Position numbers and translations under genes: made by a program. Shown piece by piece: positions 7,673 to 16,471 of a DNA stretch of 64,000 nucleotides; position 1 is the first letter of the stretch, and each line of letters begins with the position of its first letter. The notes under the pieces were generated by a model. The model made no database searches, had not been told where the DNA came from, and saw only the letters and a list, made by a program, of their open reading frames with translations. This stretch comes from Halopseudomonas aestusnigri (lineage in GTDB: Bacteria > Pseudomonadota > Gammaproteobacteria > Pseudomonadales > Pseudomonadaceae), in NCBI RefSeq assembly GCF_002197985.1, contig NZ_NBYK01000001.1, positions 193,023-257,022 of the forward strand, written 5' to 3'.

Positions 7673-9934
7673 GTGCCGGACCTGAAGCAGCAATTGCTGA
7701 ATATGCAGCGTCACCTTGGGCTGAACCCCAATGAGGTGAGGCAACGGCTGCGCCTGCTGCTGATTAATGACACCGGGTTCGACTGCCTGGGTGCCCACCT
7801 GCCGACGCTCGATCACTTGCATGCGGAATGCATCGAGGCGCTGCTCCAGCATCTGGAACAGTTTGACGAGCCGGCCAGGTTGCTTTCCCATCCCGGCCGC
7901 CTGACCGCTCTGAAGGGGCAGCAGCAAACCTACTTCCGGCAACTGCTGCGCGGCCCGTATGACCTGCAGTACGTGCGTCTGCGCCTGCTGGTGGGGCTGA
8001 CCCATGAGCGCCTGGGCGTGGACCTCAAGTGGTATCTGGCGGCCTTTCACTTCTATCTTGATTTCATGCATCGGGCCATTAACCGGCAGTGGCGTGATGA
8101 GCCGAAGCTGGCCGAACAGCTCTATGGCAGTCTGCTGAAGGTTGCCTTCTTTGATCTCAGTCTGACCGTCGATACCTACTCCAGTGCCGGCAAGATGGCG
8201 CTGCAGGCGAGTGAGGATCGCTACGCCCGCGCTGTTCAGGGTGCCAGTGACGGGCTCTGGGAGTGGCATGTCGAGGACGATCGGCTGCATCTATCGGAGC
8301 GCTGGCTGGCCATGCTCGGACTGGACGCGGGGCGTGCTCCACGTACCCTTGTCGATTGGGCGGCGTTGATTCCCGAGCTGCAGCGCGGCGGGTTCCTTGC
8401 GGCGGTACAGGCGCACCTTGATGGTCGTCAGCCGTATCTGCATGTCGAGTGCGAAATGCGTGACAGCTGGGGGCGCCTGCTCTGGGTAATGATCCGTGGC
8501 GTAGCGGCCACCGATCTGCACGGCGAGCACCTGCTGGCCGGGTCGCTGACCGATATCAGCCAGCGCAAGCAGACCGAGCAGGAGCTGGCGCACATGGTCT
8601 TGCACGACGAGCTGACCGGGTTACCCAACCGGCAGCAGGTCAGCCAGCTGCTGACCCAGGCGCTGCAGCGTCAGGCCAAGCCGGGGGCACGTCATGCGGC
8701 GGTGCTGTTTATCGACCTGGATCGCTTCAAGCTGATCAATGACAGCCTTGGACACCAGGTCGGTGATCAGGTGCTGATTCAGGTCGCCAAGCGGATTGAG
8801 CGCTGCCTGCGCCCGGGCGATCACCTGGCGCGCTTTGGTGGTGATGAATTTGTGGTGTTGCTGGATGACATGGCCGTGGCCGGCGATGCGGAAGTGGTGG
8901 CAAAGCGTATCATGCACGCATTGCAGTACCCGATCATCGCGGCCTCTCGGCGCTTGTCGGTCAGCGTCAGTATCGGCGTGGCTCCTCTCAAGGGCTATGG
9001 TGGCCAGCAGGATGTGCTTCGCGAGGCGGATCTTGCCCTGTATCGGGCCAAGGCGTTCGGCAAGTCGCAGCTGGCGCTCTACAGCGAGGCGCTGCAGGAA
9101 GAGGTGAATCAGCGCCTGAATCTTGAAAACGCACTCAGCGAGGCACTGGCGCAGCGTCAGTTCGAGCTGTTCTATCAGCCCATCGTGCAGGTTTCCGCCG
9201 GACGTGCCCATGCTGTCGGTGTTGAAGCATTGCTGCGCTGGCGGCAGGGCGCGCGGCTGGTGTCTCCGGACGAATTTATTCCGGTTCTGGAAGAGTCGGG
9301 CGAGATTGTCGAGGTGGGTGAATGGGTCCTGCAACAGGCTTGTGCCCAGGTGCGTCAGTGGCAGCAACAAGGGCTCAGCACCTTGCGCTGCTCGGTCAAC
9401 CTGTCCAGCCGGCAGTTGCAGGAACAGGGCTTCCCCAATCGGGTGGCGCAAATCCTGCGGGAAACCGGGTTGCCGCCGTCCAGCCTGGTGCTGGAAATCA
9501 CCGAGAGCCTGCTGATGCGCGACGTCCCCGATACCCTGGCCGCCCTGCGGGAGCTGGAGAGTATGGGGATCCGCATTGCGCTGGATGACTTTGGTACCGG
9601 TTTCTCTTCGCTCGGGTATCTGCACCGCTACCCGTTGCACATTATCAAGGTCGACAAGAGCTTTATTACCCGGGCGCCTGACGATGAGCGCCTCAAGGCG
9701 ATCAGCCGCGCCATCATCGGCCTGGGGCGAGGGCTGGATATGGATGTCATCGCCGAAGGTATCGAGACCCCGGAGCAGATGGATTTTCTGCACAACGAGG
9801 GCTGCAACTTCGTGCAGGGCTTCTGGTTCAGTCGGCCGCAGTCGGCGCTGGATATCTATCCGGTTCTGGAGCGGCTGTCGCTCAAGCCGCCTGTCGTCAA
9901 TGCGGCTGATCATCAGGCTGCTATAGTGCAGTAA
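7673..9934 (+). CDS. globin-coupled sensor: protoglobin-PAS-GGDEF-EAL
   Basis: Domains in order, counted from the GTG at 7673 (753 aa): a protoglobin-type sensor (about 1-160), PAS (about 185-300), GGDEF (about 305-470) and EAL (about 490-735). The globin region has the typical RGPYDLQYVRLRLLVGLTHERLG...KWY pattern, with His111 as the likely proximal heme ligand. GGDEF (389-393) is intact, with an RxxD inhibition site five residues before it. The EAL domain keeps EALLRW (EAL at 518-520), DDFGTG, KVDKSF and AEGIET, so it may both make and break cyclic-di-GMP. The distal-side tyrosine of globin sensors seems to be Leu. The start is uncertain: TTG at 7634 or ATG at 7703 are alternatives. Confidence 0.85.
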   Translation: MPDLKQQLLNMQRHLGLNPNEVRQRLRLLLINDTGFDCLGAHLPTLDHLHAECIEALLQHLEQFDEPARLLSHPGRLTALKGQQQTYFRQLLRGPYDLQYVRLRLLVGLTHERLGVDLKWYLAAFHFYLDFMHRAINRQWRDEPKLAEQLYGSLLKVAFFDLSLTVDTYSSAGKMALQASEDRYARAVQGASDGLWEWHVEDDRLHLSERWLAMLGLDAGRAPRTLVDWAALIPELQRGGFLAAVQAHLDGRQPYLHVECEMRDSWGRLLWVMIRGVAATDLHGEHLLAGSLTDISQRKQTEQELAHMVLHDELTGLPNRQQVSQLLTQALQRQAKPGARHAAVLFIDLDRFKLINDSLGHQVGDQVLIQVAKRIERCLRPGDHLARFGGDEFVVLLDDMAVAGDAEVVAKRIMHALQYPIIAASRRLSVSVSIGVAPLKGYGGQQDVLREADLALYRAKAFGKSQLALYSEALQEEVNQRLNLENALSEALAQRQFELFYQPIVQVSAGRAHAVGVEALLRWRQGARLVSPDEFIPVLEESGEIVEVGEWVLQQACAQVRQWQQQGLSTLRCSVNLSSRQLQEQGFPNRVAQILRETGLPPSSLVLEITESLLMRDVPDTLAALRELESMGIRIALDDFGTGFSSLGYLHRYPLHIIKVDKSFITRAPDDERLKAISRAIIGLGRGLDMDVIAEGIETPEQMDFLHNEGCNFVQGFWFSRPQSALDIYPVLERLSLKPPVVNAADHQAAIVQ

Positions 9935-9960
9935 CGTTCAGCGTATCGAGTGGGGGTCTC

Positions 9961-10377
9961 ATGCGTCACGGGGTGCTTGCGTTCATTGCCGGATTTCTTG
10001 CGGTATTCAGCTTTCATCAGCCTGCACTGGCGCTGCTGCATGCCGCCGGGGTGGTGCCTTTCCCTGCGTTTTCCCTCGAGCCGGTTGCGCCACTGGCAGT
10101 GCCTTCTGTGGTGTCCTCGGCATTCTGGGGTGGTATCTGGGGGATTGTTCTGGTGCTGGCGCTGGCGCGCATGGGCAAGCCGCTGGTCTGGCTCAAGGCG
10201 GCCCTGTTTGGCGGGATCGTGCTGACTCTGGTTGCCCTGTTGCTGGTATTTCCACTCAAGGGCTATGGTCTGGACTGGCAGCTGTTTGCGCCGCGCTTTG
10301 CCATCGGATTCATCCTCAATGCGCTCTGGGGCCTGGGCACGCTGGTTTATCTGCGGGCCTTTGCTCAGCGGGCATGA
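9961..10377 (+). CDS. small multi-pass membrane protein, unknown function
   Basis: The 138-aa protein is almost entirely hydrophobic, with about four predicted membrane helices (roughly 5-30, 50-70, 77-100 and 112-133) separated by short loops. The longer first loop is rich in Pro and Val. I do not recognise a named family. It begins 26 nt after the globin-coupled sensor gene on the same strand and could be co-transcribed with it. The ATG at 9961 is preceded by GTGGGGG. Base composition is like its neighbours. It ends 63 nt before prfB. Confidence is in the gene, not in a role. Confidence 0.75.
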   Translation: MRHGVLAFIAGFLAVFSFHQPALALLHAAGVVPFPAFSLEPVAPLAVPSVVSSAFWGGIWGIVLVLALARMGKPLVWLKAALFGGIVLTLVALLLVFPLKGYGLDWQLFAPRFAIGFILNALWGLGTLVYLRAFAQRA

Positions 10378-10440
10378 CGGCTGCACGCGGCGACTGAATT
10401 CCGCTACAATGGCGGCTTTTTCCTGCCGGGATTCGTCACC

Positions 10441-11536
10441 ATGGAAATCAATCCGATTCTGAACACCATCAAAGACCTGAGAAGCCGCTCTGAAACCATC
10501 AGGGGGTATCTTTGACTACGATCACAAGCGTGATCGTCTGACCGAAGTAGAGCGTGAGCTGGAAGATCCCGGTGTCTGGAACGACCCGGAGCGCGCCCAG
10601 AACCTGGGGCGTGAACGCGCTGCACTGGCGCAGATCGTTGAAACCCTGGATGAAATGAGCAGCGGCCTGGCGGATGCCGGCGAATTGCTGGAAATGGCCG
10701 CCGAAGAGGGCGACCAGGGCGCGGTGGATGATGTGGTAAGCGAGTTGCAGCGTCTGCAAGAGTCGCTTGAGAAGCTCGAATTCCGCCGCATGTTCAGTGG
10801 TGAGATGGACGCCAACAACTGCTACCTGGATATTCAGGCCGGTTCCGGTGGGACCGAAGCGCAGGACTGGGCCAACATTCTGCTGCGCATGTACCTGCGC
10901 TGGGCCGATCAGCATGGTTTTGATGCCGAAATCGTTGAACTGTCCGAGGGCGAAGTCGCCGGCATCAAGAGTGCGACCGTTCACGTACGCGGTGAATACG
11001 CCTTTGGCTGGTTGCGGACCGAGATTGGCGTGCATCGACTGGTGCGCAAGAGCCCGTTCGACTCCGGCAACCGTCGTCACACGTCGTTCTCTGCGGTTTT
11101 TGCTGCACCCGAGATCGACGACGATATCGACATCGACATCAACCCGGCGGATCTGCGGGTGGATACCTATCGCTCGTCCGGGGCGGGTGGTCAGCACGTT
11201 AACACCACCGACTCGGCGGTGCGGATTACCCATATTCCGACCAACACCGTGGTCAGCTGCCAGAACCAGCGTTCGCAGCACGCCAACAAGGACCACGCAA
11301 TGAAGATGTTGCGGGCCAAGTTGTACGAACTGGAAATGATGAAACGTACCGAGGCTGCGCAGGCGCTGGAAGACACCAAGTCCGATATCGGCTGGGGCCA
11401 CCAGATTCGCTCCTATGTGCTCGACCAGTCGCGCATCAAGGATTTGCGCACCGGTATCGAGAACAGCAACTGCAACGCGGTACTTGACGGCGATCTCGAC
11501 GAGTTTATCGAGGCCAGCCTGAAACAGGGCCTGTAA
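10441..11536 (+). CDS. prfB: peptide chain release factor 2 (programmed +1 frameshift)
   Basis: RF2 reads UGA and UAA stop codons and triggers peptide release. The gene is in two frames: codons 1-24 run from the ATG at 10441 to CTT at 10510-10512, then an in-frame TGA (10513-10515) blocks frame 0. Skipping base 10513 continues as GAC TAC GAT to 11536, giving 364 aa: join(10441..10512, 10514..11536). The catalytic GGQ lies in [17 protein letters not shown] and the anticodon-like SPF tripeptide in [15 protein letters not shown] at 10405-10410 could be a -10 box, though without a clear -35. lysS follows, as is usual. Confidence 0.95.
10501..10516 (+). promoter_or_regulatory. RF2 autoregulatory +1 frameshift site
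   Basis: AGGGGG (10501-10506), an internal Shine-Dalgarno-like run, is followed by TAT and then the slippery CTT TGA C. This is the classical prfB recoding signal: when RF2 is scarce the ribosome pauses at UGA, slips forward by one base on CUU and continues into the main RF2 frame. When RF2 is plentiful, translation ends at the 24-codon leader peptide. Confidence 0.95.
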
Positions 11537-11563
11537 GCCGAGCGCCGCACGGCAATCCGCCGA

Positions 11564-11580
11564 GGCCCGCGCTGCGGGCC
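11564..11580 (+). other. GC-rich hairpin between prfB and lysS
   Basis: A perfect 7-bp stem (11564-11570 with 11574-11580) closes on a GCT loop in the 80-nt gap between prfB and lysS. A run of six T lies about 12 nt further on, too far for a standard intrinsic terminator. It may attenuate read-through into lysS or protect the prfB mRNA end. Confidence 0.45.
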
Positions 11581-11616
11581 GCTAACTGAATTGATTTTTT
11601 CCGGGATTTCACTGAC

Positions 11617-13122
11617 ATGACCGACCAGCCGCAAGACCTGCAAGCCCATCACGAGGAAGAGAATCAGCTGATCGCCCAGCGCAAGGCCAAACTGGCCGCT
11701 GCTCGCGAACAGGGTATCGCCTTCCCCAACGACTTCCGCCGCGACAGCCTGTGCGCCGACCTGCAGAAGGCCTATGAGGGCAAGAGCAAGGAAGAGCTGG
11801 AGGCAGCAGCAATCCCGGTCAAGATCGCCGGACGTATCATGCTCAACCGCGGTGCCTTTATGGTGCTGCAGGACAGTTCCGGCCGTCTGCAGGTCTATGT
11901 TGACCGCAAGGGGCTGCCGGCCGAGACCCTGGAAGCGATCAAGACCTGGGATCTGGGTGACATCATCGCCGCTGAAGGCACTCTGGCGCGCTCCGGCAAG
12001 GGCGATCTCTATGTACACATGAAGGACGTGCGTCTGCTCACCAAGTCACTGCGCCCGCTGCCGGACAAGCATCACGGCCTGACCGATACCGAGCAGCGCT
12101 ACCGTCAGCGCTACGTTGACCTGATCGTCAACGAGGAAGCGCGTCATACCTTCCGCGTGCGTTCACAGGTGATCGCGCATATCCGTCGGTTCCTCAACGA
12201 CCGCGGCTTCCTGGAAGTGGAAACCCCGATGCTGCAGACCATTCCGGGTGGCGCGGCGGCCAAGCCATTTGAGACCCATCACAACGCCCTGGATATGCCG
12301 ATGTTCCTGCGCATCGCGCCGGAGCTGTACCTCAAGCGTCTGGTAGTTGGCGGCTTCGAGAAGGTGTTCGAGATCAACCGCAACTTCCGCAATGAAGGTG
12401 TCTCGACCCGTCACAACCCCGAGTTCACCATGCTTGAGTTCTATCAGGCCTACGCAGACTACCGCGACAACATGGACCTGACCGAGGAGCTGTTCCGCGA
12501 GCTGGCGCAGGCGGTGCTGGGCTCCACCGACGTGCCCTACGGCGACAAGGTCTTCCACTTCGGCGAGCCCTTCGTGCGTCTGTCGGTGTATGACTCCATT
12601 CTCAAGTACAACCCGGAGATAACCGCCGACGATCTCAATGACGTCGAAAAGGCCCGCGCCATCGCCAAGAAGGCCGGCGCCAAGGTGCTTGGTCACGAGG
12701 GGCTGGGCAAGCTGCAGGTAATGATTTTCGAGGAGCTGGTCGAGCACAAGCTGGAGCAGCCGCACTTCATCACCGAATACCCGTTCGAAGTCTCGCCGCT
12801 GGCGCGCCGCAATGACGACAACCCGAACGTCACCGATCGTTTCGAGCTGTTTATCGGTGGCCGTGAGATCGCCAACGCCTACTCGGAGCTTAACGACGCC
12901 GAAGACCAGGCCGAGCGCTTCCTCGCCCAGGTGGCCGAGAAGGACGCGGGTGATGATGAGGCCATGCACTACGACGCCGACTTCGTTCGCGCGCTGGAAT
13001 ACGGCATGCCGCCGACCGCCGGTGAAGGGATCGGTATCGACCGCCTGGTCATGCTGCTGACCAACTCGCCGTCGATCCGCGACGTCATCCTGTTCCCGCA
13101 CATGCGGCCAGAAACGGTATAG
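11617..13122 (+). CDS. lysS: lysyl-tRNA synthetase, class II
   Basis: LysRS charges tRNA-Lys. The 501-aa protein has the N-terminal anticodon-binding OB domain (about 60-165: [14 protein letters not shown] onward). The class II catalytic core follows, with motif 2 ([15 protein letters not shown]) and motif 3 ([13 protein letters not shown]), and it ends in the usual FPHMRPE. The length matches bacterial LysS (about 500 aa). It lies 80 nt after prfB in the same direction, the order found in many gammaproteobacteria, so the pair is probably transcribed together. Confidence 0.97.
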   Translation: MTDQPQDLQAHHEEENQLIAQRKAKLAAAREQGIAFPNDFRRDSLCADLQKAYEGKSKEELEAAAIPVKIAGRIMLNRGAFMVLQDSSGRLQVYVDRKGLPAETLEAIKTWDLGDIIAAEGTLARSGKGDLYVHMKDVRLLTKSLRPLPDKHHGLTDTEQRYRQRYVDLIVNEEARHTFRVRSQVIAHIRRFLNDRGFLEVETPMLQTIPGGAAAKPFETHHNALDMPMFLRIAPELYLKRLVVGGFEKVFEINRNFRNEGVSTRHNPEFTMLEFYQAYADYRDNMDLTEELFRELAQAVLGSTDVPYGDKVFHFGEPFVRLSVYDSILKYNPEITADDLNDVEKARAIAKKAGAKVLGHEGLGKLQVMIFEELVEHKLEQPHFITEYPFEVSPLARRNDDNPNVTDRFELFIGGREIANAYSELNDAEDQAERFLAQVAEKDAGDDEAMHYDADFVRALEYGMPPTAGEGIGIDRLVMLLTNSPSIRDVILFPHMRPETV

Positions 13123-13136
13123 GCGGCTTCGCCGCC

Positions 13137-13266
13137 AGCTGCAAGCGTCAAGCGGCAAGTAGTTCGTGCTGTCCAGGACTATGATGAGCATCAGGTTGTC
13201 CGTGTGGTCTGCGAGATTGCGTGAATGCACGGACAGCTTGTAGCTTGCGGCTTAAGGCTTGAAGCT
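13137..13266. repeat. nested imperfect inverted repeat (about 130 bp) between lysS and the QEGLA gene
   Basis: The 23-base left arm at 13137-13159 (AGCTGCAAGCGTCAAGCGGC and on) matches the reverse complement of 13244-13266 with a few mismatches. Inside it, GTCCGTG (13198-13204) pairs exactly with CACGGAC (13228-13234). The arms are made of GCTTGC/GCAAG-type words seen in dispersed intergenic repeats of pseudomonads. The element fills almost the whole gap between two codirectional genes, so it could also work as a terminator or mRNA-stabilising fold. It encodes no protein that I can support. Confidence 0.5.
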
Positions 13267-13286
13267 GCGACCAAAGGGAGCCCCCC

Positions 13287-14567
13287 GTGAAACAGAGTGA
13301 GCAGTATCAGCTGGTCATCCGCAGTCTGTCTGATCGGATTGTCGAGGCGCAGGCGCCGATTCGGGTGCTGGATGCCATCAAGTGGGACGACAGTATCCGC
13401 GACACCTTCCTCAAGAAGCGCTGCAAGGCGCTTCCTGATGTCAATGCGGACTATTACGCCCAGCGTCCGCTGAGCTTTGATCCGGCTGAACGGCGGCAGA
13501 TTTTTCAGGATATCGAGCGTGATATCACTCGTCAGTTGGGCAGCTTCAACCCGGTTGGCCAGATCATGCGGCGCATGTGCCGGGAATACCGCATGGTCAT
13601 CCGCATGCTTGAGGCACGCGGTACCCAGGATTTTGGGCTGATCTCGCAGGAGCTCTATGGCGCGGCATCGGACGCTTTTCACGCCGGCGATCCGACCTTG
13701 ACCGACCTGGGCATCATGCTCAGCGAATCGCTGAAGAACATTGCCCGTACCGAACTGGCGCGCGACCCGAAAACCATCGCGGCGCCGGAGGCGGTGCAGA
13801 TTCTCCAGGCACGCATGAACGAGGCGTTTCCGGACGACCAGGCGGTGCGCGTGTTCGAGTCCGACGGTATCGTCGCTGATGCCGCCGCGGGTGCCGATTA
13901 CATCAAGATCCGCAGCGATGCAATGTTCAACCAGCGTGACCTGAACATTCTGGCTGTGCACGAGGGGATGGTGCATGTGGCGACCAGTCTCAACGGCCAG
14001 CACCAGCCGATCTGCACCTTCCTGGCCAAGGGGCCGCCGTCGTCCACGGTGACCCAGGAAGGGCTGGCCATTCTGATGGAGGTCCTGACGTTCAACTCCT
14101 ATCCGGCACGCCTGCGCAAGCTGACCGACCGTACCCGGGCGATTCAGATTGCCGAGACCGGTGGTGATTTTCTTGATGTCTTTCAGTTCTATCGGGACGA
14201 AGGCTATTCCCGTGACGACAGCTACAACAACACCAGCCGAGTGTTCCGGGGCTCGGCCAGTGACGGCCTGCCGTTCACCAAGGATCTGGTTTATCTGAAG
14301 GGCTTTATCCTGACTTACAACTACATCCAGCTGGCGGTGCGCAAGGGCAAGCTGCAGCAGATTCCGTTGTTGTTCTGTGGCAAGACCACGCTGGAGGATA
14401 TGCGTACCCTGGGGCAGTTGGTGGACGAGGGGCTGGTGGTTCCGCCGCGCTACCTGCCGGCGCCCTTTGCCGATCTCAACGCCCTGAGTGCCTGGATGTG
14501 TTTTTCAGGGTTTTTGAACAACCTCAGTCTGGATCGAGTCGAAGCCGACTACGCCAACATTCTGTAA
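13287..14567 (+). CDS. DUF1704/MATCAP-family protein (QEGLA motif)
   Basis: The 426-aa protein belongs to the family annotated as flavohemoglobin-expression-modulating QEGLA-motif proteins (DUF1704). It has HEGMVH at 225-230, an HExxxH metal site, and QEGLA at 257-261, whose glutamate can serve as third ligand. The same fold and motifs occur in the eukaryotic MATCAP tubulin carboxypeptidases, so a zinc-dependent peptidase is plausible, but no bacterial substrate is established. The C-terminal half is largely helical. AAGGGAG lies before the ATG. It stands 12 nt upstream of the next small gene, whose ribosome-binding site begins directly after its stop, which suggests an operon. Confidence 0.87.
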   Translation: MKQSEQYQLVIRSLSDRIVEAQAPIRVLDAIKWDDSIRDTFLKKRCKALPDVNADYYAQRPLSFDPAERRQIFQDIERDITRQLGSFNPVGQIMRRMCREYRMVIRMLEARGTQDFGLISQELYGAASDAFHAGDPTLTDLGIMLSESLKNIARTELARDPKTIAAPEAVQILQARMNEAFPDDQAVRVFESDGIVADAAAGADYIKIRSDAMFNQRDLNILAVHEGMVHVATSLNGQHQPICTFLAKGPPSSTVTQEGLAILMEVLTFNSYPARLRKLTDRTRAIQIAETGGDFLDVFQFYRDEGYSRDDSYNNTSRVFRGSASDGLPFTKDLVYLKGFILTYNYIQLAVRKGKLQQIPLLFCGKTTLEDMRTLGQLVDEGLVVPPRYLPAPFADLNALSAWMCFSGFLNNLSLDRVEADYANIL

Positions 14568-14579
14568 TTGGAGCAACCG

Positions 14580-14909
14580 ATGTCGCAAGCGCAGGAAATC
14601 AACAAGCTGCCGATCATTCTCACGGCCATTATCACCGTGATTGCCACGGTCGCCGTGCTGCATTTGTACGGCTATCTGAAGATCGTCAACCCGGAGGAAG
14701 GGCTGGAGCTTGCCGACTATCGGGTGGTAACGGTCGGTTCGGAGGAGGCGGGCAGTCTGCGCCGTAATCCGGCCAAGCACGAGGCCGAATGTGTCGACGG
14801 CATTCTGGTGCTGCACGCCAGCAATATGAACGGCCTTTCCGGGGTGCTCAGGGATAGCCGTGATCGCGTGGTCCGCTGCGTCAATCAGGCGGTACCGCTG
14901 GCGGAGTAA
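14580..14909 (+). CDS. small single-pass membrane protein, unknown function
   Basis: The 109-aa protein has one membrane helix near the N-terminus (about 10-31: LPIILTAIITVIATVAVLHL). A soluble 78-residue part follows that contains two cysteines (in AECVDG and VRCVNQ). With the short positive-poor N-tail, a periplasmic C-terminus is possible. I do not recognise a named family. The ATG at 14580 has GGAG six bases upstream; a TTG at 14568 is a poorer choice. It lies between the DUF1704 gene and ung, 3 nt before ung, so it is probably in the same transcript. Confidence 0.75.
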   Translation: MSQAQEINKLPIILTAIITVIATVAVLHLYGYLKIVNPEEGLELADYRVVTVGSEEAGSLRRNPAKHEAECVDGILVLHASNMNGLSGVLRDSRDRVVRCVNQAVPLAE

Positions 14910-14912
14910 CCC

Positions 14913-15608
14913 ATGACGGAACGGGCAGTGCAGTTGAAGCCAGACTGGCTTGATGCCCTTCAGGGCGAGTTCGCGCAGCCCTACATGCAGCAGCTGCGCG
15001 ATTTTCTGCAGGCCGAAAAGGCGGCGGGCAAGGCGATCTTTCCGCCGGGTGCGCTGATCTTCAATGCGCTCAATTCAACGCCGCTGGACAAGGTGCGGGT
15101 GGTGATCATCGGGCAGGACCCATATCACGGCCCCGGGCAGGCGCACGGCTTGAGCTTCTCGGTGCCGCCGGGGGTGCGTACGCCGCCGTCGCTGCGCAAT
15201 ATCTTCAAGGAAATCAATCGCGATCTTGGTCTGCCAATACCGCAGCATGGCTGCCTGCAGTCATGGGCAGAGCAGGGCGTATTGCTGCTTAACGCAGTGC
15301 TGACGGTCGAGCTGGGCCAAGCCGGGTCGCACGCCAAGCGGGGCTGGGAACGTTTCACCTCGAGGGTGATCGAACTCGTCAATGAGCGCTGCGAACACTG
15401 TGTCTTTCTGCTGTGGGGCAGCTACGCCCAACGCAAGGGTGAGCAGATTGATCGAACCCGGCACTGTGTGCTGACCTCGGTGCACCCCTCGCCGCTGTCC
15501 GCCCATCGCGGCTTCATCGGCAACGGCCACTTTTCCGCAGCGAACGACTATCTTGTCAGTAACGGACTGGCACCCATCGACTGGAGCTTGCCAGACCCTC
15601 CCCGGTAA
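14913..15608 (+). CDS. ung: uracil-DNA glycosylase
   Basis: Ung removes uracil from DNA to start base-excision repair. The 231-aa protein has the family-1 motifs: [18 protein letters not shown] with the catalytic Asp in [24 protein letters not shown], and the C-terminal [13 protein letters not shown] with the catalytic His. The length is typical (about 225-235 aa). The ATG at 14913 lies 3 nt after the preceding stop, within a likely operon. The crotonase gene follows 26 nt later. Confidence 0.97.
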   Translation: MTERAVQLKPDWLDALQGEFAQPYMQQLRDFLQAEKAAGKAIFPPGALIFNALNSTPLDKVRVVIIGQDPYHGPGQAHGLSFSVPPGVRTPPSLRNIFKEINRDLGLPIPQHGCLQSWAEQGVLLLNAVLTVELGQAGSHAKRGWERFTSRVIELVNERCEHCVFLLWGSYAQRKGEQIDRTRHCVLTSVHPSPLSAHRGFIGNGHFSAANDYLVSNGLAPIDWSLPDPPR

Positions 15609-15634
15609 CTGCCTGACGACTGCTGGAGATTGTC

Positions 15635-16450
15635 ATGGAACATGCTCTGCAACCCTATACCGCGCTGGTGCCGCGCACCGACAAGCTGGTGGTACAAAAG
15701 GCCGGCCATACGGCGCTGGTCACCATCGACAACCCGCCGGCCAATACCTGGGATTCCGATACCCTGCACGGGCTGCCGGACCTGCTCAGGCATCTCAACA
15801 ATGACCCGGATATCTATGCGCTGGTGCTGACCGGGCGCGGCGAGCGTTTCTTTTCGGCGGGCGCCGACCTGAAGATGTTTGCCGATGGCAATCCGGCCCG
15901 CGCCCGGGAGATGGCGCGGTTGTTCGGGCTCGCATTTGAGGCGCTGCGCGACTTTTCCGGGGTCACCATTGCCGCCATCAACGGTTACGCGATGGGGGGT
16001 GGACTGGAGTGCGCTCTGGCCTGCGATATTCGCATCGCCGAGCGGCAGGCGCAGATGGCGCTGCCGGAGGCGGGCGTCGGCTTGCTGCCCTGCGCGGGTG
16101 GCACTCAGGCGCTCGCCTGGCTGGTTGGAGAGGGCTGGGCCAAGCGCATGATCCTGTGCGGCGAGCGGGTCGATGGAGTGCGTGCCGAGCGCATTGGTCT
16201 GGTCGAGGAATGTGTTGAGCAGGGGCAGGCACTGGGCGTGGCGTTGCGCCTGGCGGCGCAGGTTGCACGGCAGAGTCCGGCGGCTGTGCGTTATTGCAAG
16301 GAGCTGATTCAAGGGGGCAGAGATCAGCCGATCAATACCCTGTTGGCGCGTGAGCGCGAGCGCTTCGTCGATCTGTTCGAGCTGGAGGATACGGTAGAAG
16401 GCGTAAATGCCTTTCTGGAGAAGCGACCGCCGCAGTGGACGCGGCGGTAA
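15635..16450 (+). CDS. enoyl-CoA hydratase/isomerase family protein
   Basis: The 271-aa crotonase-fold protein has the oxyanion-hole segments FFSAGADLKMF and NGYAMGGGLECALACDIRIA. Both catalytic glutamates expected for a hydratase are present, one in GGGLECAL and one in ALPEAGVGLLPCAGGTQ. It therefore probably hydrates a 2-enoyl-CoA. In P. aeruginosa the crotonase DspI, linked to the cis-2-decenoic acid dispersion signal, is encoded not far from ung. This gene could be its counterpart, but the sequence alone cannot show that. A GGAG (TGCTGGAG) precedes the ATG by a good distance. Confidence 0.87.
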   Translation: MEHALQPYTALVPRTDKLVVQKAGHTALVTIDNPPANTWDSDTLHGLPDLLRHLNNDPDIYALVLTGRGERFFSAGADLKMFADGNPARAREMARLFGLAFEALRDFSGVTIAAINGYAMGGGLECALACDIRIAERQAQMALPEAGVGLLPCAGGTQALAWLVGEGWAKRMILCGERVDGVRAERIGLVEECVEQGQALGVALRLAAQVARQSPAAVRYCKELIQGGRDQPINTLLARERERFVDLFELEDTVEGVNAFLEKRPPQWTRR

Positions 16451-16471
16451 CCGGAGGCTCGCACTGCTGGC

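Noticed and set aside
10655-11536. RF2 as a short gene starting at 10655
   Set aside because: The family N-terminus lies upstream and is reached by the frameshift at 10513; 10655 is only the first in-frame ATG after it.
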